A stretch of DNA of 64,000 nt from Polyangium sp. y55x31 (GTDB lineage Bacteria; Myxococcota_A; Polyangia; Polyangiales; Polyangiaceae): assembly GCF_029946505.1 (NCBI RefSeq), contig NZ_JARZHG010000017.1:124001-188000 (forward strand). The letters run 5' to 3'. Below, piece after piece: positions 25,771-34,992 of this stretch. The notes beneath the pieces are model-generated. The model saw only the letters and a program-made list of their open reading frames with translations. It was not told the DNA's origin and made no database searches. Made by a program: the position numbers and the translations under genes. Each line of letters begins with the position of its first letter. Within the stretch, counting starts at the first letter, position 1.

Positions 25771-26631
25771 TCACCGTCCAGGACGAACCGGCCCCACCTT
25801 CAATGGTAGCGCCTTCAGGATTTCACGAAGGGCCTCCAGGTCACTCGTGGGCTCCTTCCATACAAATGTTCGCAACAGATCGGGAACAACACCCTTCTTG
25901 TCACCTTGATCGAACACGAGCGTAACAATGGAGAACAGGTCACCCTTTTTTCTCTTCTGCTGAATCGCGTAATCAACCTCGGTCGCCAAGAACCGCTCGT
26001 CTTGGTAGTTAGGAGTGACAAAAAAGATCGCCGCACATGATTGATTCATGCCCTCGAGCAGTGCACGCTCGAGGTTTGCTCCGGCTGCCATGGCGTGCTC
26101 GTCAAGCCATGGGTCAAAGCCAAGAAGCTTCAGCGTTTCGTAATACTCGCGCACCTTCGGCTTATCAGCATTCTTGTGACTGAGAAACACTCTCATCGGT
26201 AGCAATCCTTGCGCGAATGCGTGCTTTACCGCAGCCTCAACCAACTGCTCATCAATCACGTCCCCAGGGATTCGGTATTCAACCCGATCCCCCTCTTGAG
26301 ACACGATCGCATCTTCCAATACAAGCAACAAGTCGTACGGGCCAGGCCTGAGCAAGGGCTCTAGCTGTTCTTTAACAAGGTGACGATTGCCTCGTGTTAT
26401 TGCGTCAACCCCAACCTGCGCACGATGCAAGACCGTAAGCTGAGAGGTCTGCTTCAGCCCAGCAAAACCGGTATGCTTCAGCAGGAGGATAAGCGCCGAA
26501 CCGTACCTAGCGTTAACAACGTTCCATCCACTAACAACAGGCCACGGCGCTACACCCGGGAAGACAGAACCAACGATCGTTCGATAGCGATCCACAATGA
26601 GGTTATCGATAGGCTGCTGGTCGTCCATCAT
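25771..26631 (-). CDS. TIR-domain protein, possible defence effector
   Basis: A 286-residue protein. The N-terminal ~150 residues are unrecognised and may be a sensor. Residues ~165-270 form a TIR domain: opening strand MRVFLSHKNADK, LLGFDPWLDEH, then CAAIFFVTPNY, with a Glu in ATEVDYAI at the position of the NADase glutamate. I chose the ATG at 26631 because GGAG lies 5 bases ahead; three bases later is a second ATG. Bacterial TIR proteins commonly cleave NAD in anti-phage systems, but no partner gene (Thoeris- or Pycsar-like) is adjacent. The gene is visibly richer in A/T than its neighbours, which suggests recent acquisition. Confidence 0.82.
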   Translation of the reverse strand: MMDDQQPIDNLIVDRYRTIVGSVFPGVAPWPVVSGWNVVNARYGSALILLLKHTGFAGLKQTSQLTVLHRAQVGVDAITRGNRHLVKEQLEPLLRPGPYDLLLVLEDAIVSQEGDRVEYRIPGDVIDEQLVEAAVKHAFAQGLLPMRVFLSHKNADKPKVREYYETLKLLGFDPWLDEHAMAAGANLERALLEGMNQSCAAIFFVTPNYQDERFLATEVDYAIQQKRKKGDLFSIVTLVFDQGDKKGVVPDLLRTFVWKEPTSDLEALREILKALPLKVGPVRPGR

Positions 26632-26873
26632 CAATGCTCCACCACCGTCACTGTCACCACACGACGAAGCATACCCGAACGTGGGGTACGATACTGGCAC
26701 TTAAGCGGTCGATTTGCAACTGGGACGCGCCGCTCGGCGGGGAGGGGTTCGCCAAACCCACACGTTGTCAGCCCGACGGCACTCCCCATTGGGGCATCCT
26801 GAGGGTGGCGGCGACGATGAGGGCAGTCGAGGTGTCGACGTACTGCCCGAGGGGGCCGAGCTCGACGCCCGAG

Positions 26874-28020
26874 AGCCTGGGGGGCGGGTTCGGCGGAGTC
26901 CACGTTGCCGCGAGGGTCGAGGTCGATGGGGTGACCGGGGCCCCTTCCGAGGGCCTCAAGCTTGGCGAACTCAACGCGTGGAACAGGTCGAGGGCCCCTC
27001 GGCGGGCCGGCTGGCCCTCGGCGAAATCTTCCCCGAGGTCGAGGCGCCCCGACCGCGCTCGACATCGTATTTCCGCCGCCCCCGCATCCGGGGGGGTCAG
27101 AGTGGCGGAAACCAAGGCGGCGGAAACACGTCGCGGCGTGCTGCTCGGCGAGCGTCGCGAGGCTCGACGCGAGGGGCTCGCCGTGGGGTTCGGCGGAGTC
27201 GCACGTTCCGCGGGGGCCGGCGTCGAGGCGGGTGATCGCGGCGAGGTCGAGGGCGACGGCGAGGCCGGGCGGCGTCGAGGGGCGCGAGCTCGGCGCGCGC
27301 AAGGGGTCGAGGGCCCCTCGGCGGGCCGGCCCGCCCTCGGCGAAAATCTTCCCCGAGGTCGAGGCGCCCCGACCGCGCTCGACATCGTATTTCCGCCGCC
27401 CCCGCATCCGGGGGGGTCAGAGTGGCGGAAACCAAGGCGGCGGAAACACGTCGCGGCGTGCTGCTCGGCGAGCGTCGCGAGGTTTGACGCGAGGGCCTCG
27501 CCGAGGGGTTCGGCGGAGTCGCACGTTGCCGCGGGGGCCGGCGTCGAGGCGGGTGATCGCGGCGAGGTCGAGGGCGACGGCGAGGCGGGGCGGCGTCAAG
27601 GGGCCCGAGCTCGGCGCGCGCAAGGGGCCCGGGGCCCCTCGGCGGGCCGGCTGGCCCTCGGCGAAAATCTTCCCCGAGGTCGAGGCGCCCCGACCGCGCT
27701 CGACATCGCATTTCCGCCGCCCCCGCATCCGGGGGGTCAGAGTGGCGGAAACCAAGGCGGCGGAAACACGTCGCGGCGTGCTGCTCGGCGAGCATCGCGA
27801 GGCTCGACGCGAGGGCCTCGGCGAGGGGTTCGGCGGAGTCGCACGTTGCCGCGGGGCCGGCGTCGAGGCGGGTGATCGCGGCGAGGTCGAGGGCGACGGC
27901 GAGGCGGGGCGGCGTCAAGGGGCCCGAGCTCGGCGCGCGTAAGGGGCCCGGGGCCCCTCGGCGGGCCGGCCGGGCCTCGGCGGAGATCTTCGCCGAGGTC
28001 GAGGCCCCGACCGCGCTGCG
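26874..28020. repeat. tandem array of ~320-bp GC-rich repeats
   Basis: Three full units begin near 27031, 27351 and 27671 (the marker GACCGCGCTC falls at 27051, 27371 and 27692, so the period is 320-321 bases). Degenerate partial units lie on both sides. Each unit holds a strong inverted repeat, TTTCCGCC ... GGCGGAAA (27070-27077 with 27104-27111 in the first unit), enclosing a CCCCC/GGGGG inner stem. Open frames through the array on both strands are arginine-rich and not conserved as protein, so I read it as non-coding. The segment 26632-26873 before it holds no gene. Confidence 0.88.
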
Positions 28021-28118
28021 GGCAAAGGAGAGTCGAGGTTGATGTCTAGGAGATGGTCCGTCCCTCTATGCGCTTCGTTATCGCCGTATAGTCGGGCAGC
28101 TCAACGTCACGGCTCTCG

Positions 28119-28865
28119 TCACGGCCCATTCACCTCTATGAGGATCGGAAGGCTGTCCTGCCCGTATGGCGCCAAATCCAACAACTCTCGTACATTGTCA
28201 AAATGCTCCCACAGACGACTGATGTTCGAGGGCGGTTTTCGGAGAGTGCCCTTGATCGTCACGGGATCTTCGAAGAGAGGATCCTTCCGTTCCGTCGGCA
28301 GGGAGAGCGAGTCGAGCGACTTCGCTTCGATCCAGCCGTTGTCGACGATGATTGCATCGAGCGCGTACCACGAAGGCCATCCAAGTGATGGGTTGCGCTC
28401 GCGAACGAATCGGAACGGCCGTAGGACTCGATATCCAGCGACCCCCGCCTGTGTCTCAGGGACGAGCACAGCACCGATGCCCCAGTAGCCGCGCACGGTG
28501 GAGCAGCGGTCGATCTGCCAAGCGGGTGCGATGCGAGGCTTAGCCTTCGATATGTCGAAGCAAGCGCCTTTCGCAGGAGGCGGCCCGTGAGGTCGAGCTT
28601 GTGTCTCCGAGAGCCGCACATCCTCGGCGATGATCCATACCTTAGTTTGGCGCTCCGGGTGGGCGGAGTCCAACGCCGAGACCGACGGGGCCGGCACGGG
28701 TGACGCGACGGATGCCACAGCCGTTGGAGCTGCAGCTTCGTGAGGCGGCCCTACGGGCTGGACGCGTGCACCCGCGTCTTTCGAGTCGACGTTGATACCT
28801 CCGGCATTGGTGCCGCACGCGGCGAGGAGGATAAGCATGGCGAGCCACCTGAGCTGCGCGCACAT
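28119..28865 (-). CDS. orphan lipoprotein, unknown function
   Basis: A 248-residue protein from the ATG at 28865. The signal peptide ends in lipobox LAAC, followed by an Ala/Pro/Val-rich linker typical of surface lipoproteins and then a globular part with several Trp and two Cys (CFDISK, DRCSTVRGYWG). No family recognised. It lies between repeat copies and shares no operon. It is likely membrane-anchored on the periplasmic or outer surface. Confidence 0.7.
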   Translation of the reverse strand: MCAQLRWLAMLILLAACGTNAGGINVDSKDAGARVQPVGPPHEAAAPTAVASVASPVPAPSVSALDSAHPERQTKVWIIAEDVRLSETQARPHGPPPAKGACFDISKAKPRIAPAWQIDRCSTVRGYWGIGAVLVPETQAGVAGYRVLRPFRFVRERNPSLGWPSWYALDAIIVDNGWIEAKSLDSLSLPTERKDPLFEDPVTIKGTLRKPPSNISRLWEHFDNVRELLDLAPYGQDSLPILIEVNGP

Positions 28866-28931
28866 GACGGCCCGACGTCCTCGTACCGATCTAGAAGACA
28901 CGACTCCAACCCATCGGTGGCATGAGATCTA

Positions 28932-28937
28932 AGTATA
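28932..28937 (-). promoter_or_regulatory. possible extended -10 box
   Basis: The minus strand reads TGC-TATACT ~65 bases upstream of the lipoprotein ATG, an extended -10 form. No good -35 is seen at the usual distance, so this is tentative. Confidence 0.35.
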
Positions 28938-29160
28938 GCACGCCCGGCATCCGCGTGTGATCTTCAACTGTGGTCAGGCGCGCGATCCATGGTGCTCCCG
29001 ATCCGTGTCGCTTGCCGGTTTACTTGGCGGGACTGTGTGACCTGATCGGGTGTTCGATACGCCCGTGGAAGGGCTCCTATTCCCGCATTTCAATGAACCC
29101 AGGCTTCGACCTCTCGGCGATCTGCGCCCCGGCGCCCGCGTACTGGGAGTGGAAGAGCTC

Positions 29161-29613
29161 GAGGGGGCGAGGTCGAGGCGGGCGATCCCGCCGAGGTCGA
29201 GGGCGATCGGGGAGGCCGGGGGCGTGTCGAGGGCCTCGAGCTCGGCGAGCTCGGCGCGCGCAAGGGGTCGAGAGGTCCTCGACGAGCCGGCCGGGCCTCG
29301 GCAAGAATCTTCCCCGGGGTCGAGGCGCCCCGACCGCGCTCGACGTCGTATTTCCGCCACCCCCGCATCCGGGGGGGTCAGAGTGGCGGAAACCAAGGCG
29401 GCGGAAACACGTCGTAGCGTGCTGCTCGGCGAGCGTCGCGAGGCTCGACGCGAGGGCCTCGCCGAGGGGTTCGGCGGAGTCGCACGTTGCCACGGGGGCC
29501 GGCGTCGAGGCGGGTGATCGCGGCGTGGTCGAGGGCGACGGCGAGGCCGGGCGGCGTCGAGGGGCGCGAGCTCGGCGCGCGTAAGGGGTCGAGGGCGGCG
29601 AGCTCGACGCGCA
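29161..29613. repeat. dispersed copy of the 320-bp repeat
   Basis: A full-length copy with extra flanking repeat-like sequence. It carries the same TTTCCGCC/GGCGGAAA core near 29350-29392 and the same order of segments as the tandem array, with scattered substitutions. It fills most of the gap between the orphan lipoprotein and the next gene; 28938-29160 holds nothing recognisable. Confidence 0.85.
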
Positions 29614-29656
29614 CTTCTATCTGGATCTTCGACAGCTTCATCGCTAAGACCCTGGT

Positions 29657-30088
29657 ATGTCGCTTGGTCTGCTCATCCTCGCCGCGTTGGCAGGAGCCTT
29701 GATACTCTGGCTATTCGTCTGGGAGAAATTCGAGCTGCCGGGCTCAATCGGCTGGAAGTCCAAGAGACTCTCGCGAAGAGAGCACGATCGTCGATCGAGA
29801 ATGTCCCCGGACGATCTCGCCCAGGAGGTGCATAGCTCCATCCGCTACGAACAGTGGGACAGGTTCCCGTCGGCTGCCGCCATCCTGGCCCGCTCATCAG
29901 GCTGGTCCGACCAGAACCTCTGCGACGCGCTCAAGGCGTTGCTGGCCGAGGTTGCCCAGGAGGATCAGCAGGCGGGGCGGAATCGGCGTGACAGCAACTA
30001 CTTCGAGTTCTACGACTGCGGGCTGGCGGGAATCCTCGACGTACTGGAGGCCCGGCTGAAGGGCGCAGCACCCACGGCGCGTCGTTGA
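29657..30088 (+). CDS. small single-span membrane protein, unknown
   Basis: A 143-residue protein. A hydrophobic N-terminal span (LGLLILAALAGALILWLFVW) is followed by a basic stretch (KSKRLSRREHDRRSR) and a soluble domain at ~50-135. No family recognised. The N-terminal anchor with positive residues after it suggests the soluble domain is cytoplasmic. Its ATG lies only 44 bases after a repeat copy and its stop ~120 bases before the next copy. Confidence 0.65.
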   Translation: MSLGLLILAALAGALILWLFVWEKFELPGSIGWKSKRLSRREHDRRSRMSPDDLAQEVHSSIRYEQWDRFPSAAAILARSSGWSDQNLCDALKALLAEVAQEDQQAGRNRRDSNYFEFYDCGLAGILDVLEARLKGAAPTARR

Positions 30089-30207
30089 GTAGATACAAGC
30101 AAGGCGATCGTCCTCCCGACATCCACGACGGACGCCTCGCTCGACTCACCCATGCGGGGTTGAACAATTTAAAAAACTGGTCGTGCGCCTCGCCGAGGTT
30201 GTGCTCG

Positions 30208-30612
30208 ACATCGTGGAAGGCATCGCCGTCCAGCGAAATCTTCCCCACGCTGCGCTCGCCCTGACCGCGCTCGACATCGTATTTCCGCCGCCCCCGCATC
30301 CGGGGGGTCAGAGTGGCGGAAACCAAGGCGGCGGAAACACGTTGCGGCGTGCTGCTCGGCGAGCGTCGCGAGGCTCGACGCGAGGGCCTCGCCGAGGGGT
30401 TCGGCGGAGTCGCACGTTGCTGCGGGGCCGGCGTCGAGGCGGGTGATCGCGGCGTGGTCGAGGGCGACGGCGAGGCCGGGCGGCGTCGAGGGGCGCGAGC
30501 TCGGCGCGCGTAAGGGGCCCGGGGCCCCTCGGCGGGCGGGCCGGCCCTCGGCGAAATCTTCCCCGGGGTCGACGCGCCCTGACCGCGCTCGAAACCGGGT
30601 TTCCGCCTCCTT
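30208..30612. repeat. dispersed copy of the 320-bp repeat
   Basis: A full copy (marker GACCGCGCTC near 30262, hairpin core near 30280-30322). At its right end the marker recurs near 30590, followed by GGGTTTCCGCC, so it is a little longer than one unit. It lies between two orphan genes on the plus strand. Confidence 0.85.
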
Positions 30613-30715
30613 CATTTCTGCCACCTCGGCCTCCGGATCCTGGAGGAGCGCCGTGGGGGCGCGGCATCGAGAGAAACGGGTTGTTCGCCCGAGGCGCGAA
30701 GGTACTCTGCACTCC

Positions 30716-31279
30716 GTGGCGATCGAAGCGGGTGCGATCGCGGAGGCGCTCGCGCTCCTCCGCTCCGAAGGGGCTCTTGGTGAGGCCCTCGCCACGTTTC
30801 GCGCCCCGGAACTCTCGGCGTTCTCGGGGCTCGACCGAGTGCTCCTCTTCGCGGCGCGGGCAACCGAGAGGCTCGTCGGCGCCGTCCGCGACGCACGGAG
30901 GGTCGAGATCGTCGCGCGCGACGCGGACGGCTTGCTCCTCCGCGCGCCGGAGAGGAACCCGTTCGTCGTCGTGCCGAGCAATCTTGTCGCGCCGTGGAAC
31001 GAGGTCTCGCGCTTCACGATCACGGGAACAAGCGTCGATCCGGTGGCATACCTGCGCCTATTCGTGCAGGACGGGCGTCTCGGCGCCGACGCCAACGACG
31101 CGCTCGTTCGTGAAGCGACCTCCGCCCTCGCCCGTGACCTCGGACCGCCTTCGCAGTGGGAGGTGCTTGCTTTGAGCTCGCCGATGCTCGAGGACGCTTA
31201 CTGCTGCGCCTACGAGGCGTGCGTCTTCGTCGGGGCCGGGAGCGCCGTTTTCCTCGCGGTGGGTATGGTGTGCGGCTAG
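30716..31279 (+). CDS. hypothetical protein
   Basis: An open frame of 187 codons from a GTG at 30716. The same frame extends upstream only through repeat-derived sequence, so I cut it there; no strong ribosome site is visible and the start is uncertain. The protein is Ala/Arg/Val-rich with clear amphipathic helices early (AIAEALALLRSEGALGEAL) and a hydrophobic C-terminal end (FVGAGSAVFLAVGM). No family recognised. It is flanked by repeat copies on both sides. Confidence 0.45.
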   Translation: MAIEAGAIAEALALLRSEGALGEALATFRAPELSAFSGLDRVLLFAARATERLVGAVRDARRVEIVARDADGLLLRAPERNPFVVVPSNLVAPWNEVSRFTITGTSVDPVAYLRLFVQDGRLGADANDALVREATSALARDLGPPSQWEVLALSSPMLEDAYCCAYEACVFVGAGSAVFLAVGMVCG

Positions 31280-31451
31280 CGGTGACAAGCAGGCCGGAGG
31301 AGCGAGCATTTGTCGTCCGTTTCCGTGGGATCCGCCACGGTCATGATGGGCCCGCGCCGTGGTCGATGCATGGCGAGCTCGGGGGAAGATCAGCGCGGTG
31401 CCGGACTTCGACGCCGGCCGCCTTGACGCCAGCCGCGAGCGCATCGAGCAA

Positions 31452-31630
31452 CACTCCTCGGCGAGCGTCGCGAGGCTCGACGCGAGGGCCTCGTGGAGGG
31501 CGGAGGGGTTCGGCTGAGCAGCACGTTGTCGCGGGGGTCGAGATCGAGGCGGGCGATCCCGCCAAGGTCGAAGGCGCCAAGGTGACCGGGGCCGGGTCGA
31601 GGGCGGCGAGGTCGACGCGCGCATGGGCTC
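31452..31630. repeat. partial copy of the 320-bp repeat
   Basis: About 180 bases match the second half of the repeat unit (GCGAGCGTCGCGAGGCTCGACGCG onward to the end), with the hairpin half missing and several changes. The stretch 31280-31451 before it holds no supportable gene. Confidence 0.7.
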
Positions 31631-31673
31631 GGGGGGCCCGCGGCTGAGCCTCACGCGCCCCAGGCGCCTTCGA

Positions 31674-32810
31674 TCACGGGCTTTGAGGCACGCCGCTAAG
31701 GATCACCGTCAGCGTCTCGTCCGGGCCGACACGGAAGAACGCGCTCATCGAGGCATTGCCGACAGCGTCCACCGTCAGCGTCACGTCGTCGGGGGAGATG
31801 ACCCGGGCGATGTAGCGCTTGTCGGAGCCATCCGCCGCGACTGCGTCGGCCTCCAGTAGGAGTTCCGCGCTCCCTGTTGGGATCGTGATGGAGGGTGACG
31901 CACCACCGAGAGGACCGGCGACCCGCGTGAGGAGCTTGATCGTGACGTTCGAGATTTCCTCGCCGTCGACCAGGTACGGGCCCGGCGTGGAGAGCTGGAG
32001 GTCTTCGACGATTGCGTAGGAAGCCCCGCTCACGAAGCTCAAGATGCCGTACACCATCTGCCCCGCGACCTGCACCGACGTGGAGGTCCGCTCCTGCCTC
32101 AGCACCAGGGTCGCGAGGACGTCCGAGGCCACCGGCGTGTACGGGACGAAGGCGTTCGGGCACGGGCCGAGCTCCACCGCCTCGATCATGGTCCCGTCGG
32201 GCAGTTTGTCCGAGTACGGCTCATTGGCGTCCCCCGTCCCGACATAACCGCCCCCCTGTGCGACGCCGTTCTGGAAGCTTTCGATGCACAGCTCCGTTGC
32301 CCTGAACTTGAGCTCATCGACGACGCAGATCTTGTAAAATTCGGTCAGCGTCCCCGGGGACCATATTGGCTCGCCATTGCCATCCGACCCGGTCATGACG
32401 TTGTAGGTCGGCGGGTTGTTTTCGGGGTCGTCCCATTGGCACTGATACTCGATGAGGCCCGACGGAGTGGGAAGCGGGGAGGCGGACGGGTCGCACTTGA
32501 CGCAGTCGCAGTCGTTGTCCGCGCGGTCGATCAAATTACAATCGGTCAGGCCATCGGCCTCGCACCGCTCAATGCACCACGAGACCGAGGCCTTCGTCGG
32601 CAGCTCGGGCGCGCAGACGGTCGTGATCAGGGTGTTTCCGGCATAACACAGGTAGTTGTTGCCCCCCGCGTCCGGGTCGTTGCAGGTGCCACCATTCAGT
32701 GGCGAGTAAGTACAAGTATTCGCAGGCGTGCACGAGCAGCCGGAGAGCCCGACGGCGAGCGCAAAGCCGAGCGGTGCGAGCCCGAAGCGGTAGAGCAAGT
32801 TCGTGAGCAT
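31674..32810 (-). CDS. cysteine-rich lipoprotein, unknown function
   Basis: A 378-residue protein from the ATG at 32810, which has AAGGA five bases ahead. The signal peptide ends in lipobox LSGC. The first ~150 residues are Cys-rich (more than ten Cys, for example TCTYSPLNGGTC, CDCVKC), suggesting a disulfide-knotted extracellular domain. The C-terminal half looks beta-rich and includes a TRVAGPLGGASPSITIP stretch. Longer upstream reading of this frame crosses a repeat copy and a broken ATPase and is not part of the gene. No family recognised; this style of secreted lipoprotein is common in myxobacteria. Confidence 0.75.
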   Translation of the reverse strand: MLTNLLYRFGLAPLGFALAVGLSGCSCTPANTCTYSPLNGGTCNDPDAGGNNYLCYAGNTLITTVCAPELPTKASVSWCIERCEADGLTDCNLIDRADNDCDCVKCDPSASPLPTPSGLIEYQCQWDDPENNPPTYNVMTGSDGNGEPIWSPGTLTEFYKICVVDELKFRATELCIESFQNGVAQGGGYVGTGDANEPYSDKLPDGTMIEAVELGPCPNAFVPYTPVASDVLATLVLRQERTSTSVQVAGQMVYGILSFVSGASYAIVEDLQLSTPGPYLVDGEEISNVTIKLLTRVAGPLGGASPSITIPTGSAELLLEADAVAADGSDKRYIARVISPDDVTLTVDAVGNASMSAFFRVGPDETLTVILSGVPQSP

Positions 32811-33146
32811 GGCTATCCTTTGGTGAATTGGCGAGCCTGTCCGCGAGGAGGACAGCGACGAGGAGCGGGCCGCTCCAGGCGCCCACGCGCACGGCTCGGG
32901 TGTTCCGGAGGGAGAATGAATCCACCGGCAGCGCTGCCAGGTATCGCAAAGGCCATGCCACAACTGCCATCGGATCGCAGCAGCTTGCCAACACTCCTGC
33001 TCACGCCGGAGAGCGACCATCGAGCCAGTTGGCCGAAGTTCACGCCGCGAAGGGGGGCGGCGTGAAGATACCTTCACGAGCGCAGTAACGCCGTCGTTAC
33101 ACTCGGTGTAATGGATGTGTACCCTTGTGTCGTCCGCGTTCCACAA

Positions 33147-33445
33147 CCAGGGCGAGGGCCTCGCCGAGGGGTTCGGCGGAGTCGCACGTTGCCGCGGGGG
33201 CCGGCGTCGAGGCGGGTGATCGCGGCGAGGTCGAGGGCGACGGCGAGGCCGGGCGGCGAGGCCGGGCGGCATCGAGGGGCACGAGCTCGGCGCGCGTAAG
33301 GGGCCCGGGGCCCCTCGGCGGGTCGGCCGGCCCTCGTCGGAAATCTCCCCGAGGTCGAGGCGTCCCGACCGCGCTCGACGTCGTATTTCCGCCGCCCCCA
33401 CATCCGGGGGGTCAAAGTGGCAAGAGGCGTCGAGGGGCGCTCGAC
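33147..33445. repeat. dispersed copy of the 320-bp repeat
   Basis: Nearly one unit, with a local duplication of GCGAGGCCGGGCGGC near 33245-33265 and a truncated right end (the GGCGGAAA arm is replaced). It abuts a broken ATPase gene. The stretch 32811-33146 before it holds no gene. Confidence 0.8.
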
Positions 33446-33524
33446 GAGCTCGACGCCGGGGCTCGCTCCACACCAGGCGCGCCGCGAGGTTTGACGCTAC
33501 GCACCTCGGCGCCGTCGGGCTGTT

Positions 33525-33706
33525 TGGGTGCGGGATCGTGGACTTGCCCGAGACGCTCTCCCCGACGAAGAACGTCACCCGAGGATGAAATTCGAGGGTG
33601 TCGAGCAAACGAATGGCGGGATGGTGTAGGGATAGGCGTTCGGGTCCTCGACGCGGTGGCGGAGGAGCGTGATGGCTCGAAGGAAGCCGTCCGAAGGAGG
33701 GCGCAT
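33525..33706 (-). pseudogene. 5' remnant of an AAA/ABC-type ATPase
   Basis: Two minus-strand frames together spell the start of an ATPase. FLRAITLLRHRVEDPNAYPY lies in one frame and, after a frameshift, LLDTLEFHPRVTFFVGE plus SVSGKST lies in the next. This matches the usual beginning of a family of small AAA ATPases, with Walker A altered (GESVSGKST for GENGSGKST). Homology stops just after Walker A, 80 bases from a repeat copy. The gene is therefore both frameshifted and truncated. Confidence 0.6.
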
Positions 33707-33815
33707 GGAGGACCTGTGGGGCGTCATGCGAGTATCGGCGTAGCAACGTGAACCGCCGAGAGGCAAGCGTTCGCGACCGCTTTCGCGACCGCGACGGATG
33801 ACCCCGCTTGCCGTT

Positions 33816-34301
33816 CTATAGGCACTCGGTAACCGAGTAAGTTCCGCTGTCGTACTTGTAGCACGTGGTGTCCCCAGGGCCCCACGTGACCGCGCAGCGG
33901 CCGAGGTCGGGGTAGGATGTATAGCGGCAACTGATCGTCAACTCGCTCGGATCGGGCTCGGAGCTCTGCAGATCCGCGAGCGCATAAAGCATCAGCTCGC
34001 CATACGCAGGATCACATCCGACGGGCGCGCCTGCCGCGTCCAAGGCGCAGGCGCCGACCGTCGCGCCGCTGGCCACCGTGTCGTTGACCGTGTAAATCGA
34101 GAATGGGCTTGTTCCGTTGGCGGTGGCGACGTACAGGACTCCGCCGCCGGTCAGGTGGAGGGGGATCTTGCCGTTCGCGTCACCATAATATTGACCCACG
34201 GCGGAGAGGCGAGCGCTCAGCGAGGGCGGCGCCACCTGCGCGAAAACGGAGCCGACCGCGAGGATCAGTGCAAAGCCGAGGGAGACGGTGCTCTTCTTCA
34301 T
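33816..34301 (-). CDS. small secreted protein, unknown
   Basis: A 161-residue protein from the ATG at 34301, with GGAG eight bases ahead. A clear signal peptide (basic MKKSTV, hydrophobic core, cleavage near VFA-Q) is followed by a beta-rich domain with four or five Cys in the second half, so it is probably exported and disulfide-bonded. No family recognised. It is isolated, with no operon partners. Confidence 0.7.
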   Translation of the reverse strand: MKKSTVSLGFALILAVGSVFAQVAPPSLSARLSAVGQYYGDANGKIPLHLTGGGVLYVATANGTSPFSIYTVNDTVASGATVGACALDAAGAPVGCDPAYGELMLYALADLQSSEPDPSELTISCRYTSYPDLGRCAVTWGPGDTTCYKYDSGTYSVTECL

Positions 34302-34639
34302 GATGTTTTCTCCGGCAGGGGGATGCCGACCCCTCGAGCACGCGGCATGCCAGGGCGCGGAGAAGCTCGATTTCGCGCGAAACTCCGTGCGCCCTTCGAT
34401 CTCGCGGGTCCGTGGTTGTCGCCCGTCCATGACACTCGTCACGGCGCCGCAACGGTCACTGTCATGCACGCGTGACAGCCCCGCCCGGCGATGGGTGGCT
34501 CTGAGGGCGCGAGCTTGCGCACGCCCTGCCAATGGCGGGAGTGGCGGCGATCTCCTGGCGATGGCCCTGCAACCGCCTGGGGTTCGATCTGGCACTTATG
34601 AAGGCGCGGCACGATGCGTTTCATGTGCTCTCGCGGTGA

Positions 34640-34745
34640 GCCTCGCACGCGATCCCGCCGAGGTCGCGGGCGACGGCGAGGCCGGGCGGCCCTCGGCGGA
34701 AATCTTCCCCGAGGTCGAGACGCCCCGACCGCGCTCGAGCGGATC
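34640..34745. repeat. short fragment of the 320-bp repeat
   Basis: About 100 bases matching two joined parts of the unit (CGAGGTCG..GGCGACGGCGAGGCCGGGCGG, then AAATCTTCCCCGAGGTCGAG and GACCGCGCTCGA), with the middle deleted. It is the last copy seen toward the right. The flanking 34302-34639 holds no gene I can support. Confidence 0.65.
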
Positions 34746-34843
34746 ATTTGTCGGGCGGGGTGAGGGGGCGGTGCGTCGCGACGCACTCGCTCGATAGCAT
34801 CGAGGTGCACGGCGCTGCGCTCGACGGCGGCCCCGAGCGGGCG

Positions 34844-34992
34844 GTGCACTGCGGAAGCTTGACGCCTCCACCGCGCTCGAGGCGCTCACGCGGCGTTTGC
34901 CGAATGCGCGGCTCGCGACCGATGCGCCGCTCTCGTATTCGCCGAACCTCGTGCACCGGGGGGCGGCGGCGCTGCAGGTCGCGTGGGCCTGA
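34844..34992 (+). pseudogene. 3' remnant of a cytochrome P450
   Basis: A ~49-codon frame ending in a stop reads TALEALTRRLPNARLA then YSPNLVHRGAAALQVAW, the typical last helix and beta-strand end of a bacterial P450 (after the heme Cys loop). The heme-binding FGxGxHxC segment upstream is absent, replaced by unrelated sequence and, farther left, the last repeat fragment. Only the tail remains. Confidence 0.5.

Noticed and set aside
26634..27942. Open frames of 200-400 codons through the tandem repeat on both strands.
   Set aside because: The peptides are low-complexity, differ in frame between units and have no start/ribosome-site logic; substitutions and indels between units do not preserve a frame.
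26874..28020. CRISPR-like array.
   Set aside because: The period (~320 bp) is far too long, the whole unit is conserved rather than alternating repeat and spacer, and no cas genes are present.
26874..34745. Reading the repeat zone as an integron cassette array.
   Set aside because: Units are ~320 bp, no attC-like core sites or integrase gene were seen, and the genes lie on both strands.
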